DNA from: Aquificaceae bacterium
Lineage (GTDB): Bacteria; Aquificota; Aquificia; Aquificales; Aquificaceae
Length of the DNA stretch: 64,000 nucleotides
Assembly: GCA_025057455.1 (NCBI GenBank)
Contig: JANWWY010000005.1
Location: 1 to 64,000 of the forward strand
Direction of reading: 5' to 3'
Of the stretch, positions 1 through 9,215 are shown in pieces. Below the pieces are notes generated by a model. The model did no database searches, was not told the DNA's origin, and saw only the letters and a program-made list of their open reading frames with translations. The position numbers and the translations under genes were made by a program. How positions within the stretch are numbered: position 1 is the stretch's first letter; each line of letters begins with the position of its first letter.

Positions 1-63
1 TTTGCCATTCGTGAGGGTGGCAGGACTGTTGGTGCTGGTGTGGTTACCAAAATCATAGAGTGA
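1..63 (+). CDS. tuf: Elongation factor Tu, C-terminal end (partial)
   Basis: Only the last 20 residues are present, ending in AGVVTKIIE and a TGA stop; the gene enters from the left edge. The stretch AIREGGRTVGAGVVT is the conserved end of EF-Tu domain 3, part of the GTPase that delivers aminoacyl-tRNA to the ribosome. rpsJ follows 10 nt later, so tuf and the S10 operon are probably one transcript. A tuf-rpsJ junction is the ancestral str/S10 arrangement seen in many bacteria. Confidence 0.93.
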   Translation, partial: FAIREGGRTVGAGVVTKIIE

Positions 64-73
64 GGTGTAAGGG

Positions 74-388
74 ATGGACCAGGAACTCATAAGGATAAAG
101 CTAAGGTCTTACGACCACAGGCTTTTGGACCAATATGTGAAGCAGATAATAGATACTGTAAAGAGAACTGGGGGCGTTGTAAAGGGTCCTATCCCTCTTC
201 CCGTTCGTAAAAAAAGATGGATAGTGCTAAGGTCTCCTCACAAGTTTGAACAGTCAAGGGAGCACTTTGAGATAAGGGAGCACAGAAGAATCTTAGATAT
301 AACCAGAGCGACCTCTCAAACCATAGAATCCCTCAGGGATTTGACACTCCCTGCGGGTGTAGATGTGGAACTTATTATAGGGAGATAG
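74..388 (+). CDS. rpsJ: 30S ribosomal protein S10
   Basis: This is S10 (104 aa, the normal length), a component of the 30S head that also acts as NusE in antitermination. Diagnostic stretches are [15 protein letters not shown] at the N-terminus, [12 protein letters not shown] in the centre and HRRILDI near residue 90. The ATG lies 10 nt after tuf, and the gene is first of an eleven-gene ribosomal run. Only 2 nt separate its stop from rplC, implying translational coupling. Confidence 0.97.
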   Translation: MDQELIRIKLRSYDHRLLDQYVKQIIDTVKRTGGVVKGPIPLPVRKKRWIVLRSPHKFEQSREHFEIREHRRILDITRATSQTIESLRDLTLPAGVDVELIIGR

Positions 389-390
389 TC

Positions 391-1107
391 ATGGCGATAG
401 GTCTTATAGGTAAAAAGATTGGAATGACCAGGGTTTTTCTCAAAGACGGCACGGTTGTGCCAGCCACAGTAATAGAGATAAAACCCAACTATGTGACCGC
501 TTTAAAGACAGAGGAAAAGGATGGCTACACCGCCCTGCAGGTGGGTGCTTTTGAGGACAAGGAAAAGCATCTGACAAAGGCTGAAATTGGACATCTCAAA
601 AAGGCAGGAAAGATTCTTAGAAAATTAAAGGAATTCAAGGTAGATTCCCTGGAAGGTTTTCATGTGGGTCAGGAACTGAGAGTAGAAACCGTGTTCCAGC
701 CAGGTGAGTTGGTGGATGTGGTTGGCAAAAGCAAAGGAAGGGGTTTCTCTGGTACAATGAAGAGGTGGGATTTTGGTGGTTTTCCCAGGTCTCACGGTCA
801 TAGGTATCATAGAGCTGTTGGTTCTATAGGAAACAGGTCAGACCCAGGTAGAGTTTGGAAAAACAAAAGGATGGCTGGTCGTTGGGGCAATGAGCCCATA
901 AGGGTTCAATCCCTTTTGGTTTTGGATGTCCTACCCCAGCATAATGCCCTTTTAGTAAAGGGTTCTGTGCCAGGTCCCAACGGTGGACTGGTTTATGTGG
1001 AAAAGAGTAGGATAAGCAGTAGAAGGTCTCAAAGACTTAAGCTAAACAGAATGAAGCCAGTTTTTGAGAACCTCCTGAAAGAGGTGAAGCAAGATGAAGG
1101 TGCTTGA
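391..1107 (+). CDS. rplC: 50S ribosomal protein L3
   Basis: L3 is an early 23S rRNA-binding protein needed for large-subunit assembly and placed close to the peptidyl transferase centre. The N-terminal GLIGKKIGMTRVF and the internal GKSKGRGFSGTMKRW and GSIGNRSDPGRVWK are textbook L3 motifs. At 238 aa it is about 25-30 residues longer than the E. coli protein. The excess is a basic C-terminal tail after the usual VYVEKS region, possibly an rRNA-binding thermophile extension (inference). The 3' end overlaps rplD by 14 nt. Confidence 0.96.
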   Translation: MAIGLIGKKIGMTRVFLKDGTVVPATVIEIKPNYVTALKTEEKDGYTALQVGAFEDKEKHLTKAEIGHLKKAGKILRKLKEFKVDSLEGFHVGQELRVETVFQPGELVDVVGKSKGRGFSGTMKRWDFGGFPRSHGHRYHRAVGSIGNRSDPGRVWKNKRMAGRWGNEPIRVQSLLVLDVLPQHNALLVKGSVPGPNGGLVYVEKSRISSRRSQRLKLNRMKPVFENLLKEVKQDEGA

Positions 1108-1693
1108 TGTAGAGCTAAAGCCTGAGGTCTTTGGATTAGAGGTGAAAAAGCATGTGCTCTGGGAAGTAGTAAAGTGGCAACTTGCCAGTAGAAGGCAAGG
1201 AACCCACAGCACAAAAACGAGGGGAGAAGTCTCCTACAGTGGTAGGAAGCTACTGCCTCAGAAGGGAACGGGCAATGCCAGACACGGCGACAGGGGTGCA
1301 AACATCTTTGTGGGTGGTGGCGTAGCCCACGGACCAAAGCCTAGGGATTATTACTACAACCTTCCCAAAAAGGTAAAGAAGCTCGGTCTTAAGATGGCTC
1401 TTAGTCTAAGAGCGAAGGAGAACAACCTTGTTGTGGTGGACGAGGTGGAAATTGGTGGTGTGCCAAAAACCAAAAAAGCTATAGATTTTCTTAAGGGTTT
1501 GGGTTTGGAAAAGAATAAAGTCCTTCTTGTACTACCTCAAAAGGATGATATAATATACAAATCCTTTAGGAACCTCCAAGGTGTTAGAGTCCTTCCTGTA
1601 GAAGGGCTTAATGTTTATGATATCCTTTGGGCGGACAAGATTGTATTAACCGGAAAAGCCCTTGATAAAGTCTACGAGAGGTTAATGTCATGA
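1094..1693 (+). CDS. rplD: 50S ribosomal protein L4
   Basis: L4 lines the polypeptide exit tunnel and in E. coli also represses the S10 operon. The conserved loop is visible as [18 protein letters not shown] followed by [14 protein letters not shown], and the C-terminal globular part carries LVVVDEVE. Length is 199 aa, typical. The ATG sits inside the 3' end of rplC (14 nt overlap), preceded by an AAAGAGGTG ribosome binding site, and the stop overlaps rplW by 4 nt. An E. coli-like L4 control site upstream of rpsJ is not evident, because tuf lies immediately before it. Confidence 0.96.
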   Translation: MKVLDVELKPEVFGLEVKKHVLWEVVKWQLASRRQGTHSTKTRGEVSYSGRKLLPQKGTGNARHGDRGANIFVGGGVAHGPKPRDYYYNLPKKVKKLGLKMALSLRAKENNLVVVDEVEIGGVPKTKKAIDFLKGLGLEKNKVLLVLPQKDDIIYKSFRNLQGVRVLPVEGLNVYDILWADKIVLTGKALDKVYERLMS

Positions 1694-1986
1694 AAAGGCC
1701 TGAGGAAGTTATCATAAGACCTATCATAACCGAGAAGAGTAATAAACTTATGGAGGACCATAAAAAGTACACCTTTGAAGTGGCTTTGGATGCTACAAAG
1801 CATGAAATAAAGCATGCAGTGGAAAAACTCTTCGGCGTTAAAGTGCTAAAGGTCAACACGATGATAGTAAAACCAAGGAAAAAAAGGGTTATAGGGAAGT
1901 TTAGAAGGTATGGCTATACGAGAGCCTACAAAAAAGCTATAGTGACCATACCACCCGATAAAGAAATAGACCTCACAGGAGTGTAA
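1690..1986 (+). CDS. rplW: 50S ribosomal protein L23
   Basis: L23 (98 aa) binds domain III of 23S rRNA at the tunnel exit, where trigger factor and SRP dock. Family motifs are [14 protein letters not shown] at the N-terminus and [19 protein letters not shown] in the middle. The start overlaps the rplD stop in an ATGA arrangement, so the two are translationally coupled. rplB begins 3 nt after the stop. Confidence 0.96.
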   Translation: MKRPEEVIIRPIITEKSNKLMEDHKKYTFEVALDATKHEIKHAVEKLFGVKVLKVNTMIVKPRKKRVIGKFRRYGYTRAYKKAIVTIPPDKEIDLTGV

Positions 1987-1988
1987 GC

Positions 1989-2867
1989 ATGGGTGTAAGA
2001 AAATTAAAGCCTACTACCAACGGTCAAAGACACGCTATTTTGTATGACTTTTCTGAGCTGACTAAAGACGAGCCCGAAAAATCTCTACTTGTGCATCATC
2101 ACAGGGCGAAGGGAAGGTCTCGTCAACAGGGTAAGATTACCTCAAGAGGTAGAGGTGGTGGCAACAAGAGGCGATACAGACTAATAGACTTTAAAAGGGA
2201 TAAAAGCCTTGTGCCCGCAAAGGTCGTGGCTATAGAATACGACCCAAATAGGTCCGCACGTATAGCTCTTCTACACTATGCGGACGGTGAGAAAAGGTAC
2301 ATACTCTGGCCAGAAGGGCTTAAGGTTGGTGATACAGTTGTGTCCATATCTTACGAGGATGCGGAGGCTGGAAAGGAGCTCCCTGAGATAAAGGTGGGTA
2401 ATGCTCTCCCCCTTAAGTACATACCCGTTGGAACAGTAGTCCACAATGTGGAGCTTCATCCGAGAAAGGGTGGGCAAATAGCCAGGTCAGCTGGTATGTC
2501 CGCTCAAATACTGGGAAAGGTAGGGGACTACATTCAGCTGAGGATGCCCTCTGGGGAGGTAAGACTTGTGCACCAGAGATGCATGGCCACTATAGGTGCG
2601 GTTGGTCTTGCGGAGCATGAACTGGTAAAACACGGAAAAGCAGGAAGAAAGAGGTGGCTTGGCTGGAGACCAATCGTCAGAGGAACAGCCATGAACCCAG
2701 TGGACCACCCCCACGGTGGTGGTGAAGGAAAGACAAAGGGTAAGCATCCAGAGTCCCCATGGGGTTGGAAAACCAAAGGTTACAAGACAAGAAGGGGCAG
2801 AAAGTATTCTGATAAATTTATACTGGTCTCCCGCAAGGGTAAGCCCCTCAAAGGAGGTACTAAGTAA
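1989..2867 (+). CDS. rplB: 50S ribosomal protein L2
   Basis: L2 is a primary 23S rRNA-binding protein needed for subunit association and peptidyl transfer. The N-terminus has [13 protein letters not shown], then [20 protein letters not shown]. The C-terminal [17 protein letters not shown] contains the conserved histidine. At 292 aa it is roughly 15-20 residues longer than the usual 273-277, most likely through small loop insertions. The stop codon overlaps the rpsS start by 1 nt (TAATG). Confidence 0.97.
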   Translation: MGVRKLKPTTNGQRHAILYDFSELTKDEPEKSLLVHHHRAKGRSRQQGKITSRGRGGGNKRRYRLIDFKRDKSLVPAKVVAIEYDPNRSARIALLHYADGEKRYILWPEGLKVGDTVVSISYEDAEAGKELPEIKVGNALPLKYIPVGTVVHNVELHPRKGGQIARSAGMSAQILGKVGDYIQLRMPSGEVRLVHQRCMATIGAVGLAEHELVKHGKAGRKRWLGWRPIVRGTAMNPVDHPHGGGEGKTKGKHPESPWGWKTKGYKTRRGRKYSDKFILVSRKGKPLKGGTK

Positions 2868-3322
2868 TGGGTTTTAAGGGTTCATGGAACAAAAGGAGCA
2901 AGCTTATAGAGGACTTTGACGCTTTTCTAAAGCTTTACAAGAAAACTCAGAGGATATACAAAAAGGTGCGAGCGGTTCAACACAGCCCAGAGCTATACCA
3001 GAAAGCTCTTGAAAAGTATCAGCAAGTTTGGGATGAGTACAGGAAGGTAGTAAACAAAAAGGCTTGGGTAGACCCTAAGCTCTGGGCAACCATAAAGAAA
3101 ATGAACCAGACCGGCGATAGGAAGGTGTTGAAAACCTACAGTAGGGATACAACCATCATACCTGAGTTTGTTGGTCACACTATTGCGGTGCATAACGGTA
3201 AGACCTTTGTGCCGGTCTACATAACCTCTGACATGGTAGGTCATAAGTTGGGTGAGTTTGCACCCACAAGAACCTTCAAGGGTCATCCCGAGAAGTCTGC
3301 AAAGGCTACAAAGAAAAAGTGA
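2867..3322 (+). CDS. rpsS: 30S ribosomal protein S19, with a large N-terminal insertion
   Basis: The C-terminal half (about residue 85 on) is classic S19: [20 protein letters not shown], then [31 protein letters not shown]19 sits in the 30S head next to S13 and contacts 16S rRNA. The protein is 151 aa against roughly 92 for most bacteria. The usual short N-terminal helix (SLKKGPFVD) is replaced by about 60 lysine/tyrosine-rich residues predicted to be helical ([22 protein letters not shown] and on). The start is fixed by a 1-nt overlap with rplB. The family call is certain; the role of the extra segment is unknown. Confidence 0.95.
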   Translation: MGFKGSWNKRSKLIEDFDAFLKLYKKTQRIYKKVRAVQHSPELYQKALEKYQQVWDEYRKVVNKKAWVDPKLWATIKKMNQTGDRKVLKTYSRDTTIIPEFVGHTIAVHNGKTFVPVYITSDMVGHKLGEFAPTRTFKGHPEKSAKATKKK

Positions 3323-3332
3323 GGTGATACTC

Positions 3333-3671
3333 ATGGAAGCAAGGGCAATTCTTAGATATGCAAAAGTTTCTCCCACAAAGGCAAGACAAGTGCTAAGAAT
3401 TATACAGGGTATGAAGGCGGGCGAAGCTCTATATCAGCTTAGGTTTATACCCAAGAAATCAGCTCGTATGGTGGAAGGTGTGCTAAGAAGTGCCCTAGCT
3501 AACGCAGAACAGAAGGGCATGGACTTAGATAAACTAATAATAAAGAAAGCAGTTGCGGATGAAGGTCCCATGTACAAAAAGTGGATGCCAAGAGCCCACG
3601 GAAGAGCAACCATGCTAAGAAAAAGAACATCCCATATAACCCTTGTGCTTGAAGAGAAGGAGGAAGAATAA
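3333..3671 (+). CDS. rplV: 50S ribosomal protein L22
   Basis: L22 lines the exit tunnel with its long beta hairpin. The motifs are [19 protein letters not shown] at the N-terminus and the tunnel-hairpin strand [21 protein letters not shown] start it at the ATG at 3333, giving 112 aa, the normal length. A GAGGTGA ribosome binding site lies 6 nt upstream, overlapping the rpsS stop. The same frame stays open to 3252, but that extension lies wholly inside rpsS. The stop overlaps the rpsC ATG by 1 nt. Confidence 0.96.
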   Translation: MEARAILRYAKVSPTKARQVLRIIQGMKAGEALYQLRFIPKKSARMVEGVLRSALANAEQKGMDLDKLIIKKAVADEGPMYKKWMPRAHGRATMLRKRTSHITLVLEEKEEE

Positions 3672-4366
3672 TGGGGCAGAAAACACACCCAACAGGTTTC
3701 AGATTGGGAGTTATAAGGGATTGGAATTCTAAGTGGTTTGCAGGCAAGAGAGACTATACCTCTTTGCTTCACGAAGACCTAAGGATAAAGGATTACATAA
3801 AGAAAAGATACGCCGCTGCTGGTATATCCAAAGTTGTTGTGGAAAGGATGGCCGATAAGGTGAAGGTAAGGGTCTTTGCGTCTAGACCAGGTATAATCAT
3901 AGGAAGAAAAGGTGCGGAAGTGGAACAGCTTAAGAAGGATATAGAGTACATAACCAGGGGTAAGGATGTGGTCATAACCGTTGATGAGGTTAGAGTGCCT
4001 GAGTTGGATGCACAGCTGGTGGCTGAGGAAATAGCTTTACAGATAGAAAGAAGAGTCTCACACAGAAGAGCCATGAAAAGGGCTATTGACAACGCCTTTA
4101 AAGCTGGTGCAAAGGGCGTCAAAGTTCAGGTAAAGGGGCGTATAGGTGGTGCTGAACTGGCGAGAGCTGAGTGGTTTCTTGTGGGAAGGATGCCCCTTCA
4201 AACACTCAGGGCTGACATTGACTACGGTTTTGCGGTAGCCCAAACCAAATACGGAGTCCTGGGCGTAAAGGTGTGGATATACAAGGGCGATGTCCTAAAA
4301 GGTGGCAAAGAGGAAATAGTCAAAAAGATAGAGGAAGACCTCAAAAAGGCTGAAAAGGAGGCGTAA
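3671..4366 (+). CDS. rpsC: 30S ribosomal protein S3
   Basis: S3 is at the mRNA entry tunnel of the 30S subunit and contributes helicase activity. The sequence opens with [14 protein letters not shown], carries the type-II KH motif [16 protein letters not shown] near residue 80, and has the C-terminal S3 domain with [14 protein letters not shown] and [12 protein letters not shown]. Length 231 aa is normal, with a lysine/glutamate-rich tail. It overlaps rplV by 1 nt; rplP begins 3 nt after its stop. Confidence 0.97.
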   Translation: MGQKTHPTGFRLGVIRDWNSKWFAGKRDYTSLLHEDLRIKDYIKKRYAAAGISKVVVERMADKVKVRVFASRPGIIIGRKGAEVEQLKKDIEYITRGKDVVITVDEVRVPELDAQLVAEEIALQIERRVSHRRAMKRAIDNAFKAGAKGVKVQVKGRIGGAELARAEWFLVGRMPLQTLRADIDYGFAVAQTKYGVLGVKVWIYKGDVLKGGKEEIVKKIEEDLKKAEKEA

Positions 4367-4369
4367 GCT

Positions 4370-4795
4370 ATGTCCTTTCTTGCTCCAAAAAAGACCAAGT
4401 TTAGAAAAGCACAGAGGGGAACTCTAAAGGGTAAGGCTTTTAGGGGTAATAAGGTGTCCTTTGGGGAGTATGGCATACAGGCCCTTGAATCCTGTTGGCT
4501 TACCCAGAGGCAGATAGAGGCTGGAAGGATAGCTCTGGTGCGTGCTCTGAGAAAGGGTGCCAAAGTATGGATACAAATATTCCCAGACAAGCCCTACACT
4601 AAAAAGCCCAATGAAGTTAGAATGGGTGGTGGTAAGGGCGATCCAGAGGGCTTTGTAGCTGTGGTAAGACCAGGAAGAATCCTCTACGAGTTTTCTGGCG
4701 TCCCAGAGGATGTGGCAGAAGAGGCCCATAGGTTGGTGGATGCTAAGCTTCCCATAAAAACAAGGCTGGTGAAGGCTGGAGGTATGAAGGTATGA
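4370..4795 (+). CDS. rplP: 50S ribosomal protein L16
   Basis: L16 (141 aa) organises the A-site tRNA region of 23S rRNA. Conserved blocks are [12 protein letters not shown] at the N-terminus, [13 protein letters not shown], then [20 protein letters not shown], then [18 protein letters not shown]. It is preceded by GGAGG within the rpsC 3' end. Its stop overlaps the start of rpmC by 4 nt (ATGA). Confidence 0.97.
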   Translation: MSFLAPKKTKFRKAQRGTLKGKAFRGNKVSFGEYGIQALESCWLTQRQIEAGRIALVRALRKGAKVWIQIFPDKPYTKKPNEVRMGGGKGDPEGFVAVVRPGRILYEFSGVPEDVAEEAHRLVDAKLPIKTRLVKAGGMKV

Positions 4796-4992
4796 AGTCA
4801 AAGGAGCTAAGAAGGTTAAGCCTTCAGGACCTTCTCAAAAAGGAAGAAGAACTCAGAAGGGAACTTCTTAGGTTAAGGTTCAAGAAGAAAATAGAAGGTC
4901 TTCCAGACCCTATGAAGATAAGGAACACAAAAAGAGACTTGGCGAGAGTTTTAACCCTCATAAGGGGAAAACAGCTAAGAGGTGAGACATGA
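4792..4992 (+). CDS. rpmC: 50S ribosomal protein L29
   Basis: L29 is a short two-helix protein near the tunnel exit, adjacent to L23. The 66-residue sequence shows the family pattern: [20 protein letters not shown], then [20 protein letters not shown], and a final [11 protein letters not shown] helix. It overlaps both neighbours by 4 nt, so rplP, rpmC and rpsQ form a strictly coupled trio. Confidence 0.95.
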   Translation: MKSKELRRLSLQDLLKKEEELRRELLRLRFKKKIEGLPDPMKIRNTKRDLARVLTLIRGKQLRGET

Positions 4993-5285
4993 TGGAAAAA
5001 CCCTGGCATCTTAAAAGAAAGGAGCTTGTGGGCGTTGTGGTAAGCGATAAAATGGACAAAACAGTAGTAGTTAAAGTAGACAGAAGGGAAGCACACCCTC
5101 TTTACAAGAAGCACATAATAAAGAGCAAAAAGTATCATGCTCACGACCCCAATAACGAGTGTAAGGTGGGAGACGTGGTTGTCATAAGAGAATCAAGACC
5201 CCTTTCAAAGACCAAGAGGTGGGTAGTAGTAAAGATACTCCAGAGGGCAAAATCCCCAGAGGAGGCTTTAAAGGAGCAAGGTTAA
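4989..5285 (+). CDS. rpsQ: 30S ribosomal protein S17
   Basis: S17 binds the 5' domain of 16S rRNA in early assembly. Family features are [20 protein letters not shown], then [19 protein letters not shown], and the later [20 protein letters not shown]. Length 98 aa includes a slight C-terminal tail. Two adjacent ATGs (4989 and 4992) are possible; the first overlaps the rpmC stop. In most bacteria rplN follows; here the ribosomal run ends and lptD starts 9 nt later. Confidence 0.96.
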   Translation: MMEKPWHLKRKELVGVVVSDKMDKTVVVKVDRREAHPLYKKHIIKSKKYHAHDPNNECKVGDVVVIRESRPLSKTKRWVVVKILQRAKSPEEALKEQG

Positions 5286-5294
5286 AATATCCTT

Positions 5295-7280
5295 ATGCTC
5301 CTTTTCCTTCTTTTTCTTTTTACCTTCTCTTTTTCCTTTTCTGTAGAGATATACTCTGACAGCCTTGAGAGGCTTCCGGATGGCACCTATAGGGCGGAGG
5401 GTGAGGTAGAAGCCTTTTACAGGGATTACTACATTAAAGCGGACTATATGACCTACGACCCAGAAAATAAGGTCGTCTACGCAAGGGGTAGAGTCTACGT
5501 TAAGTCCTCTGATGGAAGGTTGGAGGTAAAGGGAGCTGAAGCTTTCTTGGACATGCAGAGAGATGTAGGCTATTTCATAGATGCGGAGGGAAGTTTTGAA
5601 AAGTTTTACTTTACGGCGGAAAGAGTGGACAAGGAGGCTCAAAATTACCTTGTAGAAAGTGGTAGTGTAACCACTTGCCCACCAGAAAAGAAGGAAATGA
5701 AGCTTTGCTTTTCAAGGGCGAGCATTTCTCAAAGGTACGTCTTTAGCCAGAACAATACCTTGAGGCTATTTAACTTGCCTATTGCCTATCTGCCCTTTAG
5801 CTTTTTTCCAGTGGGTGAAAGAAGGTCTGGTTTGCTCCCTCCCATGATAGGCTCTAACACTTACAACAATATCATATACCAACAACCCATCTACTGGGTT
5901 ATATCACCGGATAAGGATGTTACACTTACCCTTGACTTTAGAGACAAGCAAGCTAAGGGTATAAGCCTTGAGTATCGCCAGTCCATAAGAAAAGAGTTAG
6001 ACTTTATTTCTACCCTTTCCTTCTACAAAGAACCCATACCCTACGGAAAGTGGTGGCAGGGTAGAGACCTTGCCACCTTTAGAGAAAACCGATACAGGTT
6101 AAAGGCTAATTTAGACATGGGAAACCTCAAGGCGGGCATAGACCTTCTTTCTGACCCATACTTTATGCAAGACACTTACTTTACCACAAAGGAAAGAACA
6201 GTGCCCTATACGACCACCTACCTAAGCTACAAGAAGGAGTTGGAAGATATTCTCTTTACCCTCAATCTTTTTAGATTTTATGACACTACATCGGTTAACA
6301 ACAGAAAAACCCTTCAAAGACTACCAGAGGTGGGTGTGTACTTAAAAAACCGTAGTCTCCTTGAGCCTGTTTACTTCAACCTTACATTTTCTTACGTCAA
6401 TTTTTACAGGGATGAAGGGTTAAGAGCTCATCGACTGCTGTTCTTTCCAGAGTTTTCCCTTCCCAAGAGGTTAATGGGTCTTAACTTTCTCTCCACACTT
6501 ACCTTTGAAAATCTTCTTTACATTGACCCAAAGGGTACAAGTATCAGAGACAGGTCCGCTTTTTCCATAAGATACAAGGAAAGCTTACCCTACTTCTTTG
6601 ACTTTAAGGCAGGGGCTTTTGAACTGAAGAATACTTTTGAGCTTTCCTATTCCTACAGACCAAAAGGCTACGAAAACCCACGCTTTGACAGCTTTGATGA
6701 GATAAACAAGGAGAACCTCTTAATGTACACCTTAAGGAGCTACGGCTATTACAATAAAAGACTTTTCTATAGCCTTTTCATGGAAGGCGGATACAACTAC
6801 TTGGGAAAATTTAAATATCTGGACCAAGAAGTAAGGGAGAAGGTTACTCCCCACAGAGCTGTTCTTGGGCTTTATCCTACAGAATGGCTAAAACTCTCCT
6901 CTGATAGCCTTTACGACCCTGTTAACAATCGTCTGCTCAAAACTGTGAGTTCTCTTACTCTAAGTAGTGAAGGGAAAAGCTTAACCCTTGGTAGAACCTT
7001 GGAGAAGAAATACGATGGAAGCAGAACGAACGACCAATACAGCCTTTCCGCTGGACTTATCTATGGTCCTACAAACCTGACTTTTAATCTCATAAGGGAT
7101 AACAGGGTAAAAAAGGACCTACAAAGGCAAGCCACCTTAGACTACAAGGGTGCTTGTTGGAGTTTTGGGCTTCTGCTTAGGGATATCTACGACGGTACAA
7201 GACAAAAGTACATAAAGGAGGTATTTTTAACTTTTAACGTCTTTGACCTGCAGAGGTTTACAGTGCCTCTGAGGAGATGA
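5295..7280 (+). CDS. lptD: LPS-assembly protein LptD (OstA-like outer-membrane protein)
   Basis: LptD is the outer-membrane beta-barrel that inserts lipopolysaccharide into the outer leaflet. The 661-aa product has a signal peptide (first 16 residues, phenylalanine/leucine-rich). An OstA/LptA-like beta-jellyroll follows to about residue 120 (RAEGEVEAFY...IKADYMTYD), then the LptD barrel, entered by the diagnostic LPIAYLPFSFFPVGERRSG. Aromatic-rich alternating strands fill the rest. Cysteines at 128, 138 and 621 could form the disulfides this family needs between plug and barrel. It is shorter than the 780 aa of E. coli. It starts 9 nt after rpsQ without a clear ribosome binding site, so it probably shares the ribosomal transcript. 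The 3' end overlaps rpe (opposite strand) by 23 nt. Confidence 0.87.
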   Translation: MLLFLLFLFTFSFSFSVEIYSDSLERLPDGTYRAEGEVEAFYRDYYIKADYMTYDPENKVVYARGRVYVKSSDGRLEVKGAEAFLDMQRDVGYFIDAEGSFEKFYFTAERVDKEAQNYLVESGSVTTCPPEKKEMKLCFSRASISQRYVFSQNNTLRLFNLPIAYLPFSFFPVGERRSGLLPPMIGSNTYNNIIYQQPIYWVISPDKDVTLTLDFRDKQAKGISLEYRQSIRKELDFISTLSFYKEPIPYGKWWQGRDLATFRENRYRLKANLDMGNLKAGIDLLSDPYFMQDTYFTTKERTVPYTTTYLSYKKELEDILFTLNLFRFYDTTSVNNRKTLQRLPEVGVYLKNRSLLEPVYFNLTFSYVNFYRDEGLRAHRLLFFPEFSLPKRLMGLNFLSTLTFENLLYIDPKGTSIRDRSAFSIRYKESLPYFFDFKAGAFELKNTFELSYSYRPKGYENPRFDSFDEINKENLLMYTLRSYGYYNKRLFYSLFMEGGYNYLGKFKYLDQEVREKVTPHRAVLGLYPTEWLKLSSDSLYDPVNNRLLKTVSSLTLSSEGKSLTLGRTLEKKYDGSRTNDQYSLSAGLIYGPTNLTFNLIRDNRVKKDLQRQATLDYKGACWSFGLLLRDIYDGTRQKYIKEVFLTFNVFDLQRFTVPLRR

Positions 7281-7926
7281 GCATGTTCTTGAGTTTTCGC
7301 GTTTGAGCCTCTATGTCCTGTGCGGAAAACACACCAGAACCTACAACCAATATGTTTGCACCTACCCTTGAAACCTTAAGTATGTTGTCCTCCTTGATGC
7401 CTCCATCAACCTCTATGAGTATATTTGGATTTATGCTATCCACCATAGCCCTTAGGCTTCTTATTCTTTGAAGGGACCTTTCTATAAATCTTTGACCACC
7501 AAAGCCTGGGTTTACGGACATAAGCAGGACAAAGTCCACATAGTGAAGAATCTCCTCCAAAAGGCTTAAGGATGTGCCTGGGTTTATAACTATGCCAGCT
7601 TTGGCACCAAGCTTCTTTATAAGCTCTATGACTCTGTGTACATGTGGTGTGTTTTCAATGTGAACGCTTACCATATCCGCACCAGCCTTTATAAAGTCAG
7701 GTATGTATCGCTCTGGGTTCTCAATCATCAGGTGTGCATCCAGGGGAAGGGGACAGTGTTTTTTTATACTTTCTAATAGCACGGGACCAAAGGTGATGTT
7801 GGGCACGAAATGTCCATCCATGACATCAAAATGTATTATGTCCGCACCACCCTCTACGCAGGCCATTATCTGCTCTCCAAGTCTCCAAAAGTCCGCAGAC
7901 AGAATAGAGGGTGCCAATAGTTTCAT
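7258..7926 (-). CDS. rpe: Ribulose-phosphate 3-epimerase
   Basis: This TIM-barrel enzyme interconverts ribulose-5-phosphate and xylulose-5-phosphate in the pentose phosphate pathway. Signature stretches are APSILSADF at the N-terminus, IIHFDVMDGHFVPNITFGP around residue 33, LDAHLMIENP, and MSVNPGFGGQRFI followed by EVDGGIKEDN. These include the metal-binding His and Asp residues. Length 222 aa is standard. It overlaps the stop of hom by 4 nt upstream and the lptD 3' end by 23 nt in convergent orientation. It is the last gene of the three-gene minus-strand operon 10078-7258. Confidence 0.96.
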   Translation of the reverse strand: MKLLAPSILSADFWRLGEQIMACVEGGADIIHFDVMDGHFVPNITFGPVLLESIKKHCPLPLDAHLMIENPERYIPDFIKAGADMVSVHIENTPHVHRVIELIKKLGAKAGIVINPGTSLSLLEEILHYVDFVLLMSVNPGFGGQRFIERSLQRIRSLRAMVDSINPNILIEVDGGIKEDNILKVSRVGANILVVGSGVFSAQDIEAQTRKLKNMLISSEAL

Positions 7927-9215
7927 TCCGCCTCCTCTTCTACCCTTATAACTACGGGCTTGCCTACCACCACAGGCAGGTTTTTCACTTCCTCAAGAGC
8001 CTTTCTCATGCTTCCTTCGTAGGCTTTGTGCGTAAGTATGACCAAGGGCACTATGTGTTTGCCTTCCCTACCGGCAAGTTTGCAAACCTTTTCCTTTTGT
8101 AAGACGCTGGCTATGCTTATCTGTTGGTCTGCAAGCACGCGAGCAATGCTTGCGAGAACCCCTGGTTTGTCTGGCACGTCAAACCTCAAATAGTACCTGC
8201 TGTAAAAGTTATTGCTAAGACTGTAGGTCCTCTCTTCCCAGTCCACCCTCTGACCGCATAAGACTCTCCTTGCCACATCAACAATATCAGAGACAACCGC
8301 AGAAGCGGTAGGATGAGAGCCTGCACCCCTTCCGTAGAACATGGTCTTACCCACAAAGTCTCCCTCCACCATTATGGCGTTAAACACATCGGAAACCTTA
8401 GCAAGGGGGTCATCCTCCGGTAAAAAGGTGGGATGCACCCTCACTTCAAGGCTTTCATCCCTTCTTTTTGCTATTGCAAGAAGCTTGAGGGTGTATCCTA
8501 ACTCTTTTCCCAGTTCCACGTCAAGAAGGTCAATATGCCTTATGCCCTCCACGTATACATGGGAAAAGGGGAAAAAGCCACCAAAGGCTATAAAGGAAAG
8601 TATGGCTATTTTGTGTGCACTGTCCCAACCGTCTATGTCGAGGCTTGGGTCAGCTTCCGCATATCCCTTTTCCTGAGCTTCTTTTAGAGCCTCCTCAAAA
8701 TTCACATCTTCCTGGAGCATACGCGTAAGTATGTAGTTGGTGGTGCCATTTAGAATACCGTACACGGCTCTTATGTTGTTGCCTACCAGCGATTCTCTAA
8801 TAGCCTTTATTATGGGTATGCCCCCTCCCACAGATGCCTCGAACCCAACACAAAGGCCCTTCTCCTGAGCCTTTTTGAAAATTTCGTGACCCTCTTCCGC
8901 AAGAAGGTGCTTGTTGGCAGTAATCACATGCTTTCCTTTTTCTATGGCTTCAATTATTAGATTCTTGGCAAAGTCTTTTCCACCTACGAGCTCCACCACT
9001 ATGTCAGAGTTTTCTAATACCTGCCTATAATCTGTGGTCCTGAGGTGTTGAGGGACTTCGAAGGCTCTCGGTCTTTGCCAGTCACGGTCCGCCACCTTAG
9101 AGAGCTCAATGTGTGCGCCCGTCTTTTTGCTGATTAGACTGCCATTCTTTATTAAAAGCTCCACTACACCCGTTCCCACCACACCACAACCTACTATGCC
9201 AACCCTTACCTTCAA
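7923..9215 (-). CDS. hom: Homoserine dehydrogenase
   Basis: It reduces aspartate semialdehyde to homoserine, the branch point to threonine and methionine. The 430 aa show an N-terminal Rossmann motif (GIVGCGVVGTGV), the catalytic region with GGGIPIIKAIRE and NGTTNYILTRM, then KGYAEADPSLDIDGWDSAHK carrying the active-site Asp and Lys. A C-terminal ACT domain (about residues 350-430, YYLRFDVPDKPGVLASIARV) suggests feedback control by threonine. Both ends overlap neighbours by 4 nt. Placement between a protease gene and rpe has no metabolic logic and reflects operon mixing. Confidence 0.96.
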   Translation of the reverse strand: MKVRVGIVGCGVVGTGVVELLIKNGSLISKKTGAHIELSKVADRDWQRPRAFEVPQHLRTTDYRQVLENSDIVVELVGGKDFAKNLIIEAIEKGKHVITANKHLLAEEGHEIFKKAQEKGLCVGFEASVGGGIPIIKAIRESLVGNNIRAVYGILNGTTNYILTRMLQEDVNFEEALKEAQEKGYAEADPSLDIDGWDSAHKIAILSFIAFGGFFPFSHVYVEGIRHIDLLDVELGKELGYTLKLLAIAKRRDESLEVRVHPTFLPEDDPLAKVSDVFNAIMVEGDFVGKTMFYGRGAGSHPTASAVVSDIVDVARRVLCGQRVDWEERTYSLSNNFYSRYYLRFDVPDKPGVLASIARVLADQQISIASVLQKEKVCKLAGREGKHIVPLVILTHKAYEGSMRKALEEVKNLPVVVGKPVVIRVEEEAE

